Below, in pieces: positions 1 through 7,243 of a stretch of 64,000 bases of DNA. How positions within the stretch are numbered: the stretch's first letter is position 1; every line of letters begins with the position of its first letter. The position numbers and the translations under genes are program-made. Location: positions 558,001 to 622,000 of the forward strand of contig CAWJUH010000003.1 in the NCBI GenBank assembly GCA_963846005.1. Direction: 5' to 3'. The notes beneath the pieces are model-generated. The model was not told the DNA's origin. It saw nothing but the letters and a program-made list of their open reading frames with translations, and made no database searches. The DNA comes from CAVSUR01 sp963846005 (GTDB lineage Bacteria; Actinomycetota; Actinomycetes; Streptosporangiales; Streptosporangiaceae).

Positions 1-4
1 CGAC

Positions 5-1441
5 GTGGTGGCCGATATGAACGCGCAGCTGCAGCTGGAGGCGGTGCTGGACCGGATTTCCGCCAGCCTGCGCGAGCTGACCCGGGCCGACGCCGGCGGA
101 TTCGTGCTGATCGAGGGGGACCGGCTGCGGCTGGTCAGCATGGACGGGCTGCCGCCCGGGCTGCGCGGCCGCACCGCGGACCTGGCCACCAGCATGGTCG
201 GCGAGCTGATGCGCTCGGGCAAGACGGTGATGCTGGCCACCGGCGAGTCCGGCCGGTTCGCCGAGCTGATCTGGTCGGCGCTGCCCGGCCTGCACACGAT
301 CACGCTCAGCCTGTCGTACGTGGCCGGGCGCCCCTACGGCGCGCTGTACGCCCTGTACTCGCGGCGCAAGGTCGGCCACGTCGAGCTGGAGCTGCTGGAG
401 CTGCTGGCCGGGCACGCCAGCGTCGCGCTGTCGAACGTGATGGCGTTCGAGGAGATCGTGGCCCAGCGCGCGCACGAGCGGGAGGTCATCGACGGCAGCG
501 CCGACGGGATCGCCGTGCTGGACGGCTCCGGGCGGGTCCGCCAGTGGAACCGGGCCGCGCACCAGCTGACCGGCGTGCCGCCGGAGACCGCGATTGGCGA
601 GCCGCCGCCGTTCCCGCTGCCGGAACCAGGCGAGAAGCTGAGCCACCGGCTGGACAGCGGGCGCTGGATCGACCTGCTGCGCACCGGCCTGACCGGCCGG
701 GACGAGCAGGTCCTCGACTTCCGCGACGTCACCGCGGCCAAGGAGCTGGAGGAGGCCAAGGACTTGTTCCTGGCCACCACCAGCCACGAGCTGCGCACGC
801 CCATCACCGTGGTGCAGGGGTTCGCCAGCACGCTGGCGAACCGGTGGGACAAGCTGTCGGACGCGGACCGCCGCAGCGCCGTGCAGATCATCGCCGACCG
901 GGCCGGCGCCCTGGCCCGGCTGGTCGAGCAGCTGCTGCTCGGCTCGCGCGCCGGCGCGGACCGGCTGGCGGTGACCAGCGCGCCGTTCGACCTGGCCGGG
1001 CTGCTGCGGGCGGCAGCGGGCGCGTTCCGGCCGCTGTCGGAGCGGCACACGCTCAGCGCCGACATCCCCGATGGCCTGGCTGAGGCGGTCGGCGACCCGA
1101 TGGCCACCGACATCATCGTGGGCCAGCTGCTGGAGAACGCCTACAAGTACTCGCCCGACGGCGGCGCGGTCACCATCACCGCGCGCGAGGTCGGCGGCCA
1201 GGTCGAGGTCGCGGTCGCCGACGAGGGCATCGGCATCACGGCCGAGGATCGCGAGCTGGTCTTCGAGCGGTTCGTGCAGGGGGAGGCGGGCGACCGGCGC
1301 CGGTTCGGCGGGATCGGCCTGGGCCTGTACATCGTCCGCCAGCTCGCCCGGGCCCAGGGCGGCGAGGTGCACGCCGAACCGCGGCCCGGCGGCGGCACGA
1401 TCATGCGGCTGCGGCTGCAGGCGGCCCCGGCCGGCGGCTGA
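5..1441 (+). CDS. GAF/PAS sensor histidine kinase (5' end outside window)
   Basis: Two-component sensor kinase; autophosphorylates on His and would pass phosphate to a response regulator not seen here. A GAF-like region (about residues 10-150) is followed by a PAS region (about 155-245), the H-box SHELRTP with His261, the N-box ENAYKYSPDGG (about 377), and ATP-lid glycine boxes DEGIGI (about 406) and GGIGLGLY (about 435). No membrane segment is visible, so sensing looks cytosolic. The frame is open to the first bases of the window, so the GTG at 5 need not be the true start and the N-terminus is probably missing. Confidence 0.9.
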   Translation: MVADMNAQLQLEAVLDRISASLRELTRADAGGFVLIEGDRLRLVSMDGLPPGLRGRTADLATSMVGELMRSGKTVMLATGESGRFAELIWSALPGLHTITLSLSYVAGRPYGALYALYSRRKVGHVELELLELLAGHASVALSNVMAFEEIVAQRAHEREVIDGSADGIAVLDGSGRVRQWNRAAHQLTGVPPETAIGEPPPFPLPEPGEKLSHRLDSGRWIDLLRTGLTGRDEQVLDFRDVTAAKELEEAKDLFLATTSHELRTPITVVQGFASTLANRWDKLSDADRRSAVQIIADRAGALARLVEQLLLGSRAGADRLAVTSAPFDLAGLLRAAAGAFRPLSERHTLSADIPDGLAEAVGDPMATDIIVGQLLENAYKYSPDGGAVTITAREVGGQVEVAVADEGIGITAEDRELVFERFVQGEAGDRRRFGGIGLGLYIVRQLARAQGGEVHAEPRPGGGTIMRLRLQAAPAGG

Positions 1442-1481
1442 GGCCGGGCGTGCGGCCGTGCGCCCGGCTCCTGCGGGCCGG

Positions 1482-2303
1482 CTACTGGGCGCCGACCGGC
1501 TGGCGGCCGGGCACGATGCGCTTGCGGGTGACGGGGTCGCGGACCACCGGGTCACCGCCGGAGGCGGCGATGTAGCGGTCGACGATGCCGATGACGTCCT
1601 CGCCCTGCTCGACGATCTTGCCCCGCTCCATCCAGATCAGCCGGTTGCAGGTCTCTTCGATCTCGGCCAGGTTGTGCGCGACGAGGAAGACCGTGCTGGC
1701 GGCGCCGCGCAGCTCGGTGATGCGGTTGTGGCTCTTGACCCGGAACTCGGCGTCACCGGTGGCCAGGGCCTCGTCGACCAGCAGCACCTCGTGGGTCTTG
1801 GCCGCCGCGATCGCGAACCGCAGCCGCGAGCCCATCCCGGAGGAGTAGGCGCGCATCGGCAGGTTGATGAACTTGCCGACGCCGGAGAAGTCCACCACGC
1901 TCTGGTACTTCTCCTTGGTCTCCCGCTTGCTCATGCCCATGGCCAGGCAGCCGAGCACCACGTTGCGCTCGCCGGTCAGGTCGTTGAGCAGCGCCGCGTT
2001 CACGCCCAGCAGCGAGGCGCCGCCGGTGGTGTACACGTTGCCCTGCTCGGGCGGCAGCAGGCCCGCGATGGCGGCCAGCAGGGTCGACTTGCCGGACCCG
2101 TTGCGGCCGATCACGCCGACCGCATCGCCGCGGTAGGCGACGAAGGAGATGCCGCGGATCGCATGCACCTCGCGGACCGAGCCGCGCTTCTTGCCGGTCA
2201 GCGCGCGCAGCAGGGCCGTTGCCGCGGTGCCGCGGTCGCCGCCGGCCCCGAAGACCCGGTAGACGACGTGCAGGTCATCCACGACCACCAGGGGATCAGC
2301 CAC
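1482..2303 (-). CDS. Polysaccharide-export ABC transporter ATP-binding protein (Wzt/TagH/RfbE-like)
   Basis: Energises export of a lipid-linked glycan through the permease encoded just upstream. Walker A GRNGSGKST, signature YSSGMGSRL (the SGG variant typical of O-antigen/teichoic-acid exporters), Walker B VLLVDEALATGD and the switch His in VAHN are all present. The protein has 273 residues. The GTG start overlaps the permease stop by 8 bases, so the two are translationally coupled. By family and context it resembles the mycobacterial galactan exporter ATPase Rv3781; the exact substrate is inference. Confidence 0.92.
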   Translation of the reverse strand: MADPLVVVDDLHVVYRVFGAGGDRGTAATALLRALTGKKRGSVREVHAIRGISFVAYRGDAVGVIGRNGSGKSTLLAAIAGLLPPEQGNVYTTGGASLLGVNAALLNDLTGERNVVLGCLAMGMSKRETKEKYQSVVDFSGVGKFINLPMRAYSSGMGSRLRFAIAAAKTHEVLLVDEALATGDAEFRVKSHNRITELRGAASTVFLVAHNLAEIEETCNRLIWMERGKIVEQGEDVIGIVDRYIAASGGDPVVRDPVTRKRIVPGRQPVGAQ

Positions 2304-3375
2304 GGCCGTACTTTACCTCCGCCCGCCAGAAGTAGAAGAACCCGCCGACCAGCGCGAACAGCGCCCAGGCCGCGGCGGCGAGCCAGTACTCGCCCTGGCT
2401 GCCGAGCGGATGGCAGTAAGCGATGTCGTGGACGTACTGCGGCAGCTTGGTGCCCCACAGGCCGCACAGGTGGGCGTTGAAGGGCTTGGTGCCGGGCGCG
2501 ATGGCCCGCTCCTTGCTGAGCATCGCGTAGCGCATCAGCGTCACGTACAGCGCCGCCGGGTTGAACTGCAGTATCACCTTGAGCGTATGCGTGGTGGAGA
2601 AGCTCAGCCCGTGCAGGCTGGCGGCCAGCCCCTGGATGGAGAACATCACGCCGGACAGGTACATCCAGGTCCGCATCAGGAACGGCAGCAGCTGGCTGAA
2701 GTCGTTCATGTCCGCGCCGAGGCGCGCGGCGAACATCCCCACCCCGGCGTTGAAGATGGTCTGCAGCATTAGCACCGGGATGGCCAGCAGCCAGTACCAG
2801 GTGATCTGCTCGCCGCTGCCGAGCAGGATGACGACCATGACCCCGATCGCCACCGCCATCTGCTGCAGCTCGATCAGCACGTAGGCGAGCGGCAGCGAGG
2901 CGCGCGGGAACTGCAGGGCGCGGATCAGATAGATGTTGTCCAGGATCACCCGTGAGGTGGTGATGAACGAGCGCTGGGTGAAATTGAACACGAACACGCC
3001 GACGACCAGGAACGGCAGGTAGTCGGGCAGGCCGCGGCTGGCGTTGAGCAGGATGCCGAAGACGAAGAAGTAGACCGCGACGTTCAGCAGCGGGGTGAGG
3101 ATCTGCCACAGCTGGCCGAGCCGGGCCTGGGTGTACATGGCGATGTTCTGCGCGGTCGCGAAGGCCATGATGAAGTGCCGCCGCCGCCACAGCTGGCGGA
3201 CATAGCTGGGCACCGACGGCTGGGCCGCACTCGGCCGGAGGCCGTACTCGGCGGCGAACTCGGCCAGCGGCCGCCCGTCGGCCAGCACGGCGGTCGCGGT
3301 GCCGCTGTCCGGGCCCCCCGCGGGGGCAGAGTGCAGCTCGCCCGGGGCGCTGAGCCGCCCGTCGTCGTCCGTCAC
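2296..3375 (-). CDS. Polysaccharide-export ABC transporter permease (Wzm/RfbD-like)
   Basis: Membrane half of the exporter (ABC-2 type, about six hydrophobic segments after residue 90), partner of the ATPase that overlaps its 3' end. I chose the GTG at 3375: the frame is open further to 3618, but that stretch would cross the divergent MarR gene and its operator and does not look like protein. From this start the protein has 359 residues with a roughly 70-residue polar N-terminal extension, longer than typical Wzm proteins of about 280 residues. It begins about 95 bp from the divergent marR-type gene. Confidence 0.88.
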   Translation of the reverse strand: MTDDDGRLSAPGELHSAPAGGPDSGTATAVLADGRPLAEFAAEYGLRPSAAQPSVPSYVRQLWRRRHFIMAFATAQNIAMYTQARLGQLWQILTPLLNVAVYFFVFGILLNASRGLPDYLPFLVVGVFVFNFTQRSFITTSRVILDNIYLIRALQFPRASLPLAYVLIELQQMAVAIGVMVVILLGSGEQITWYWLLAIPVLMLQTIFNAGVGMFAARLGADMNDFSQLLPFLMRTWMYLSGVMFSIQGLAASLHGLSFSTTHTLKVILQFNPAALYVTLMRYAMLSKERAIAPGTKPFNAHLCGLWGTKLPQYVHDIAYCHPLGSQGEYWLAAAAWALFALVGGFFYFWRAEVKYGRG

Positions 3376-3442
3376 GCCGGCCCCGGCCGGGTAAGCGGGC
3401 AGCAGCGGGCTGTCATCACGGTGGCGACTGTACCACCAGGAC

Positions 3443-3459
3443 AGTTGTGCGATACAACT
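3443..3459. promoter_or_regulatory. Probable MarR operator between exporter and regulator
   Basis: Perfect inverted repeat AGTTGT-N5-ACAACT in the short divergent interval between the exporter permease start and the marR-type start at 3469. Size and AT content fit MarR-family operators, which suggests the regulator controls itself and possibly the exporter. Function is inferred from position and symmetry. Confidence 0.65.
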
Positions 3460-3468
3460 ATTGGCGTG

Positions 3469-4023
3469 ATGGCGGAAACTCCCGGCGTTGAGCTGGAGCA
3501 GCTGGTGGGCCAGCTGCTGCGGGTCATCGGCCCGGCACTGGCGGCGGGGCCGGGGGCGGGCGGCCACGCTGCGGCGGCCAGCCACGATACCGCCGCGGCG
3601 GGTACCAGCGCGCCGCAACCGGGCACGCTGCCCGCGCTGTCGGCGTCCGAGGCGCGGGCGCTGCTGGAGCTGCTCGGGGCGCGCGGCATCGCCCAGGGCG
3701 AGCTGGCCGCGCTGCTCGGCCTGGAGAAGAGCACCGTCAGCAGGCTGGCCGCCGGGCTGGAGCGCAAGGGCTGGGTGCGGCGCGGCCGGGACGCCGGCAA
3801 CCAGCGCCTGATGCGGCTGTACCTGACCGCCGACGGCCGGGCCGTGGCGGGCCGGCTGTGGCGCGCCTGGCAGTCCCGGCAGGCGCGCATCCTCGCCGCG
3901 CTGTCGGCCGAGGAGCGGGCGGGGCTCGCGGCCGGTCTGCGCGGGCTGGTGCGCGGGCTTGCCGCGGAGGGCCTGCTGAACGGCGGCCCGCCGCCGGACC
4001 GGGCGGACGAGCCGCAGGGCTGA
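3469..4023 (+). CDS. MarR family transcriptional regulator
   Basis: Winged-helix DNA-binding protein of 184 residues. The core (about 55-150) shows a MarR-like helix-turn-helix (QGELAALLGLEKSTVSRLAAGLE) followed by the wing with RRGRD and RLMRLYLT. A Gly/Ala-rich insert (about 25-50) separates the first helix from the core. The start codons GTG 3466 and ATG 3469 are adjacent; ATG is preferred. The inverted repeat AGTTGT-N5-ACAACT lies immediately upstream, consistent with autoregulation. Confidence 0.88.
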   Translation: MAETPGVELEQLVGQLLRVIGPALAAGPGAGGHAAAASHDTAAAGTSAPQPGTLPALSASEARALLELLGARGIAQGELAALLGLEKSTVSRLAAGLERKGWVRRGRDAGNQRLMRLYLTADGRAVAGRLWRAWQSRQARILAALSAEERAGLAAGLRGLVRGLAAEGLLNGGPPPDRADEPQG

Positions 4024-4132
4024 GCGAGGCAGAGCACGCGGCCGGTCGCGCCCGGTGCTGGTGTGACTACAGGGGCACCGCGCGGTTTCCGGGATCCCGG
4101 CGCCGGGCAGTCACGAGGTCAGATCGGAAGAG

Positions 4133-4561
4133 GTGAGGAATTCGCGCGTCGTCATGCTGCCCTGCGCGGCCGCGAGCGTACCGGAGGCCCGCCGCCGGAT
4201 CACCGCCGACCTGGAGGCGGCCGGCGTGTTCGACCGGGCCGTGTGCGATGCCGCGCTGGTGGTCAGCGAGCTGCTCGGCAACGCGATCCGGCATGCCCGC
4301 CCGCTGCCCGGCGCGCGGCTGCGGCTGACCTGGATCGTGGCCGGCGGCGCGGTCGAGGTGGCGGTCAGCGACGGCGGCAGCCGCAGCCTGCCGCGGGCCG
4401 GGCAGCCGCCGGCCTGGTCGCTGGGCGGCCGCGGGCTCGGCATCGTCGAGTACCTGTGCCGGGACTGGGGCGTGCGCAACGGCACGGCGGGCAGCACGGT
4501 CTGGGCGGTGCTTCCCGCTCCCGGCCGTCATCCGAACGGGACCACCCAGGCCGCGCACTGA
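4133..4561 (+). CDS. RsbW-like ATP-binding anti-sigma factor/serine kinase
   Basis: Stand-alone HATPase_c domain of the anti-sigma serine kinase type abundant in actinomycetes. The N-box SELLGNAIRHA (about residues 44-54), the G1 region VSDGG and the G2-type loop GGRGLGIVE are visible in 142 residues. Such proteins phosphorylate STAS antagonists or bind sigma factors; a STAS gene lies about 0.8 kb downstream (5321). A GTG start at 4133 sits right behind GGAAGAG, while an in-frame ATG at 4154 is an alternative. Confidence 0.85.
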   Translation: MRNSRVVMLPCAAASVPEARRRITADLEAAGVFDRAVCDAALVVSELLGNAIRHARPLPGARLRLTWIVAGGAVEVAVSDGGSRSLPRAGQPPAWSLGGRGLGIVEYLCRDWGVRNGTAGSTVWAVLPAPGRHPNGTTQAAH

Positions 4562-4600
4562 GCGCGGCCGCATGAACGGCCGGGTGGCTGCCGGCCCGGG

Positions 4601-4771
4601 CTAGCGGCGGCCGCCGGCTGACCGGCGGCCGAGCCGGAACATCCCGAGTGCGGCCGCGACCACCAGCAACAGCAACAGCATGCCCAGGCCGAAGAACAGC
4701 AGCTTCAGGACCAGGAAGATCACCATGATCGCCGCGACGACGGCGGCGACACCGAGCAGCGCGCGTGCCAT
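4601..4771 (-). CDS. Small single-span membrane protein (56 aa)
   Basis: Short gene starting with ATG at 4771 (MARALLGVAAVVAAI...). It encodes a long hydrophobic segment (about residues 4-43, with a Leu run LLLLLL) and a basic C-terminal tail ending RSAGGRR. It probably sits in the membrane with the Arg-rich tail inside. Composition and third-position GC are consistent with a real gene. No function is recognised. Confidence 0.6.
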   Translation of the reverse strand: MARALLGVAAVVAAIMVIFLVLKLLFFGLGMLLLLLVVAAALGMFRLGRRSAGGRR

Positions 4772-4790
4772 GGCACCACGCTACTCCAGG

Positions 4791-5237
4791 TCAGCCGGAC
4801 TCCAGCCCGTCCAGCACCGCGGCGATGACGCGGAAGGTCGGGCACGGCCAGCGCCACATGCAGTTGCGGCAGCGTTCACCGCCGGCCGGGCCGTCCGCGT
4901 GCGTGTCCTCGCCCGGCGCGCCGACCGGCTCCAGCGGCTGGTGCAGCTCGGCCAACTGCAGGCCCAGGCCGGCCAGGGCCAGCACGTCCTCCCGGGCCCG
5001 GCCGAGGAACGCCAGGTCGGCGGCCCGGAACCGGGCGGAAACCCGGACCCGGCCGTCGGCGCCGACCAGCCGGGCGTAGTGCCCGGCCGATTCCCGCCAG
5101 GAGGCCGCGGCGTCCGCCCGGCGCGCCATGGCGGCGAACTGGCCGCGGGCGGCGCCGGCGACCGGGTCCGCCGCCGCTGGGTCCATCCGTGGCGCTCCGC
5201 TCGTCGTCATGCTCATCGTCCCCAGCTTCGCGCACAT
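4791..5237 (-). CDS. Conserved hypothetical protein with C-terminal Cys motif
   Basis: Protein of up to 148 residues, Ala/Arg-rich and probably helical (about residues 20-100). It ends in a cysteine motif, C-x2-C-x5-C in CRNCMWRWPCPTF, which could bind a metal. The same kind of C-W-x-WPCPT tail occurs in small uncharacterised actinomycete proteins; I cannot assign a function. The start is uncertain: ATGs encode residues 1, 8 and 10, and a GGGGACG stretch lies just before the last two. Confidence 0.65.
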   Translation of the reverse strand: MCAKLGTMSMTTSGAPRMDPAAADPVAGAARGQFAAMARRADAAASWRESAGHYARLVGADGRVRVSARFRAADLAFLGRAREDVLALAGLGLQLAELHQPLEPVGAPGEDTHADGPAGGERCRNCMWRWPCPTFRVIAAVLDGLESG

Positions 5238-5320
5238 TGCCGGATGCCGTGAACGGATTGCCGGTGTGCGCTACGTCACCACCTGGTATCCGCAGCCGCC
5301 GTGCCTGTAGTCTGCGGCTC

Positions 5321-5659
5321 GTGGAGCTTAAGGTGAAAAGCCAGATACAGGGCGACCGCACCGTAGTGTCGGTGCGCGGCGAGATCGACCTGTATACGGT
5401 GCCGCAGCTGCACGGCGAGCTTTCCACCGCGCTGGCCGGGGACGGCCCGGTCCGGCTGATCGTGGACATGTCCGGTGTCGAGTTCTGCGACTCCACCGGG
5501 ATGAACGTCCTGCTGGCCGCGCACCGCAAGGCCCGGGAGCAGGGCGGTGACCTGGAACTGGCCGGGCCGCGGCCGACGGTGCGCAAGATCCTTCAGGTCA
5601 CCGGCCTGGAGTCGGTCTTCACCGTGCTCGACGACCCGGCCGCCATCGCCGGCCAGTAG
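5321..5659 (+). CDS. STAS-domain anti-sigma factor antagonist (BldG/RsbV-like)
   Basis: Anti-anti-sigma protein of 112 residues. It has the STAS fold with GEIDLYTVPQL near the N-terminus and the phosphorylatable serine in EFCDSTGMNVL (about residue 61). It would release a sigma factor by binding an RsbW-like kinase such as the one at 4133. The start GTG 5321 is chosen because the N-terminus then lines up without gaps with the S. coelicolor BldG pattern (short strand, then GDRTVV); a GTG at 5333 with a better ribosome-binding site is the alternative. Confidence 0.88.
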   Translation: MELKVKSQIQGDRTVVSVRGEIDLYTVPQLHGELSTALAGDGPVRLIVDMSGVEFCDSTGMNVLLAAHRKAREQGGDLELAGPRPTVRKILQVTGLESVFTVLDDPAAIAGQ

Positions 5660-5695
5660 CGGCCGGGGCGGATCAGGCTGCCCTAAAATCACCGG

Positions 5696-6457
5696 ATGCC
5701 CACCGACGGCGGCCTCGCGGTCGTGATCTGCGCGCTGAACGAGGCGGACCGGATCGGCGCCACAGTCACCGCCGCGGCCAGCCTGGGCGGCGCGGACATC
5801 CTGCTGGTCGTGGACGACGGGTCACGCGACGGCACGGCGGGCGAGGCGGAGAGAGCCGGGGCGACCGTGGTCCGGCATGCCCGCAACCGGGGCAAGGCCG
5901 CAGCCATGCAGACCGGCGCGCAGGCGGTCGCGCGGCTGGAATCCGGCCGCGGCGGCAGGCCGGCCGGGCCGCGGCCGTTGCTGTTCCTCGACGCGGACCT
6001 GGGCGCCAGTGCCGCCGCGGCCGGCCCGCTGGCCGTCCCGGTGCTGGCCGGCGCCGCGGACATGACGATCGCGGTCTTCACCGATCGCGTCCGGCGCGGC
6101 GGCCACGGATTCGTGGTGGGACTTTCGGGCGCCGGCATCGAGCGCGCGACCGGCTGGCGCCCGGCCCAGCCGCTCAACGGGCAGCGCTGCCTGACCCGGG
6201 CCGCGTTCGAGGCGGGGCTCCCGCTGGCCCGCGGGTTCGGCGTCGAGACCGGCCTGACCGTCGACCTGCTGCGGGCCGGGCTGCGGGTAACCGAGGTCGA
6301 GGTGCCGCTGTCGCACCGGGCCACCGGCCGCGACTGGCGGTCCCAGCTGCACCGGGCCCGGCAGTTCGCCGACGTGGCCCGGGCGCTCGCGGCCCGCCGG
6401 TCGCTGCCGCTGCGGCCCGGCCGCGCCGCGGCGGCCAAGGACGCCGCGGGCGGCTAG
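5696..6457 (+). CDS. Family 2 glycosyltransferase
   Basis: GT-A fold transferase of 253 residues. The N-terminal ICALNEADRI and VVDDGSRDGT form the nucleotide-sugar site, and FLDADLG (D99-x-D101) is the metal-binding DxD. There are no transmembrane helices. The overall pattern resembles polyprenyl-phosphate hexosyltransferases and similar GT2 enzymes; donor and acceptor cannot be read. It lies next to bpa and 2.3 kb from the polysaccharide ABC exporter, so a cell-envelope glycan role is plausible. Confidence 0.85.
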   Translation: MPTDGGLAVVICALNEADRIGATVTAAASLGGADILLVVDDGSRDGTAGEAERAGATVVRHARNRGKAAAMQTGAQAVARLESGRGGRPAGPRPLLFLDADLGASAAAAGPLAVPVLAGAADMTIAVFTDRVRRGGHGFVVGLSGAGIERATGWRPAQPLNGQRCLTRAAFEAGLPLARGFGVETGLTVDLLRAGLRVTEVEVPLSHRATGRDWRSQLHRARQFADVARALAARRSLPLRPGRAAAAKDAAGG

Positions 6458-6490
6458 CGGTCCTGCGGGCGGCCACCGCCGCCGGCGCGG

Positions 6491-7030
6491 CTAGAGGTAA
6501 GGCCCCGAGCCCCGCGGCGGCTGCGGGCCGTCCTCCGGCGCCGGCATGATCCCGGGCGGCAGGGCCCGGCGCATCTGCTCCAGCTGCGCCCGGGCCGCCA
6601 TCTGCTGCGCGAACAGCGTGGTCTGGATGCCGTGGAACAGCCCTTCGAGCCAGCCGACCAGCTGAGCCTGGGCGATCCGCAGCTCTGACTCGCTCGGGAC
6701 GCTGTCCTCCGCGAACGGCAGCGACAGCCGCTCCAGCTCGGCCACCAGGTCGGGCGCGAGCCCGTCCTCAAGCTCCTTGATCGAGCTCCGGTGTATCTCG
6801 CGCAGCCGGGCCCGGCTCTGCTCGTCCAGCGGGGCGGCCCTGACCTCCTCCAGCAGCTGGCGGATCATGCTGCCGATCCGCATGACCTTGGCCGGCTGCT
6901 CGACCAGCTCGGTGATCGGGCGCTCGGACGACTCGGCGTCCTGGCCCGGCGCCTCGACCGGCACGCCGTCGGGGCCCACGATGACGAGGTTGCCGCGCTG
7001 CCCGGTCTCCGGATTCGTCTCGTCGCTCAT
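6491..7030 (-). CDS. bpa: Bacterial proteasome activator
   Basis: Ring-forming, ATP-independent activator of the actinobacterial 20S proteasome (Bpa/PafE, Rv3780 family, DUF2587). The 179-residue protein begins MSDETNP with the family motif LVIVGPDGVPVE, followed by a helical core rich in Glu/Arg/Leu and a Pro-rich tail. The C-terminal residues GPYL correspond to the GQYL tail that docks into the proteasome alpha ring in M. tuberculosis. The start is the ATG at 7030; the open frame upstream of it is not protein-like. Convergent with the GT2 gene and divergent from the MinD-like gene. Confidence 0.92.
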   Translation of the reverse strand: MSDETNPETGQRGNLVIVGPDGVPVEAPGQDAESSERPITELVEQPAKVMRIGSMIRQLLEEVRAAPLDEQSRARLREIHRSSIKELEDGLAPDLVAELERLSLPFAEDSVPSESELRIAQAQLVGWLEGLFHGIQTTLFAQQMAARAQLEQMRRALPPGIMPAPEDGPQPPRGSGPYL

Positions 7031-7243
7031 AGGCCTAGTCTGTCGACTGCCTTCCGCGGCCGCATCCCCGGGGCTGCCCGGCGCCCGGCGGGTGGCGCTT
7101 CGCCCTGGCCGCGAATCGATTCGCCGGTTATGCCGGTGCTGTGCCGCTCGCTTAGGCTTCGCCTTACCGGGCACTGCGAGCATGAGCCTGATGGCGGGCA
7201 GTGACCCGCACCGCGTCCCGAACGACAGCTTGCGGGAGACACG

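Noticed and set aside
1071..2480. Long plus-strand frame across the sensor kinase end and exporter ATPase
   Set aside because: A high-GC shadow of genes with clear motifs in other frames.
3175..3468. N-terminal extension of the MarR gene over the divergent promoter
   Set aside because: Open in frame but not protein-like, and it covers the operator and the start of the permease gene.
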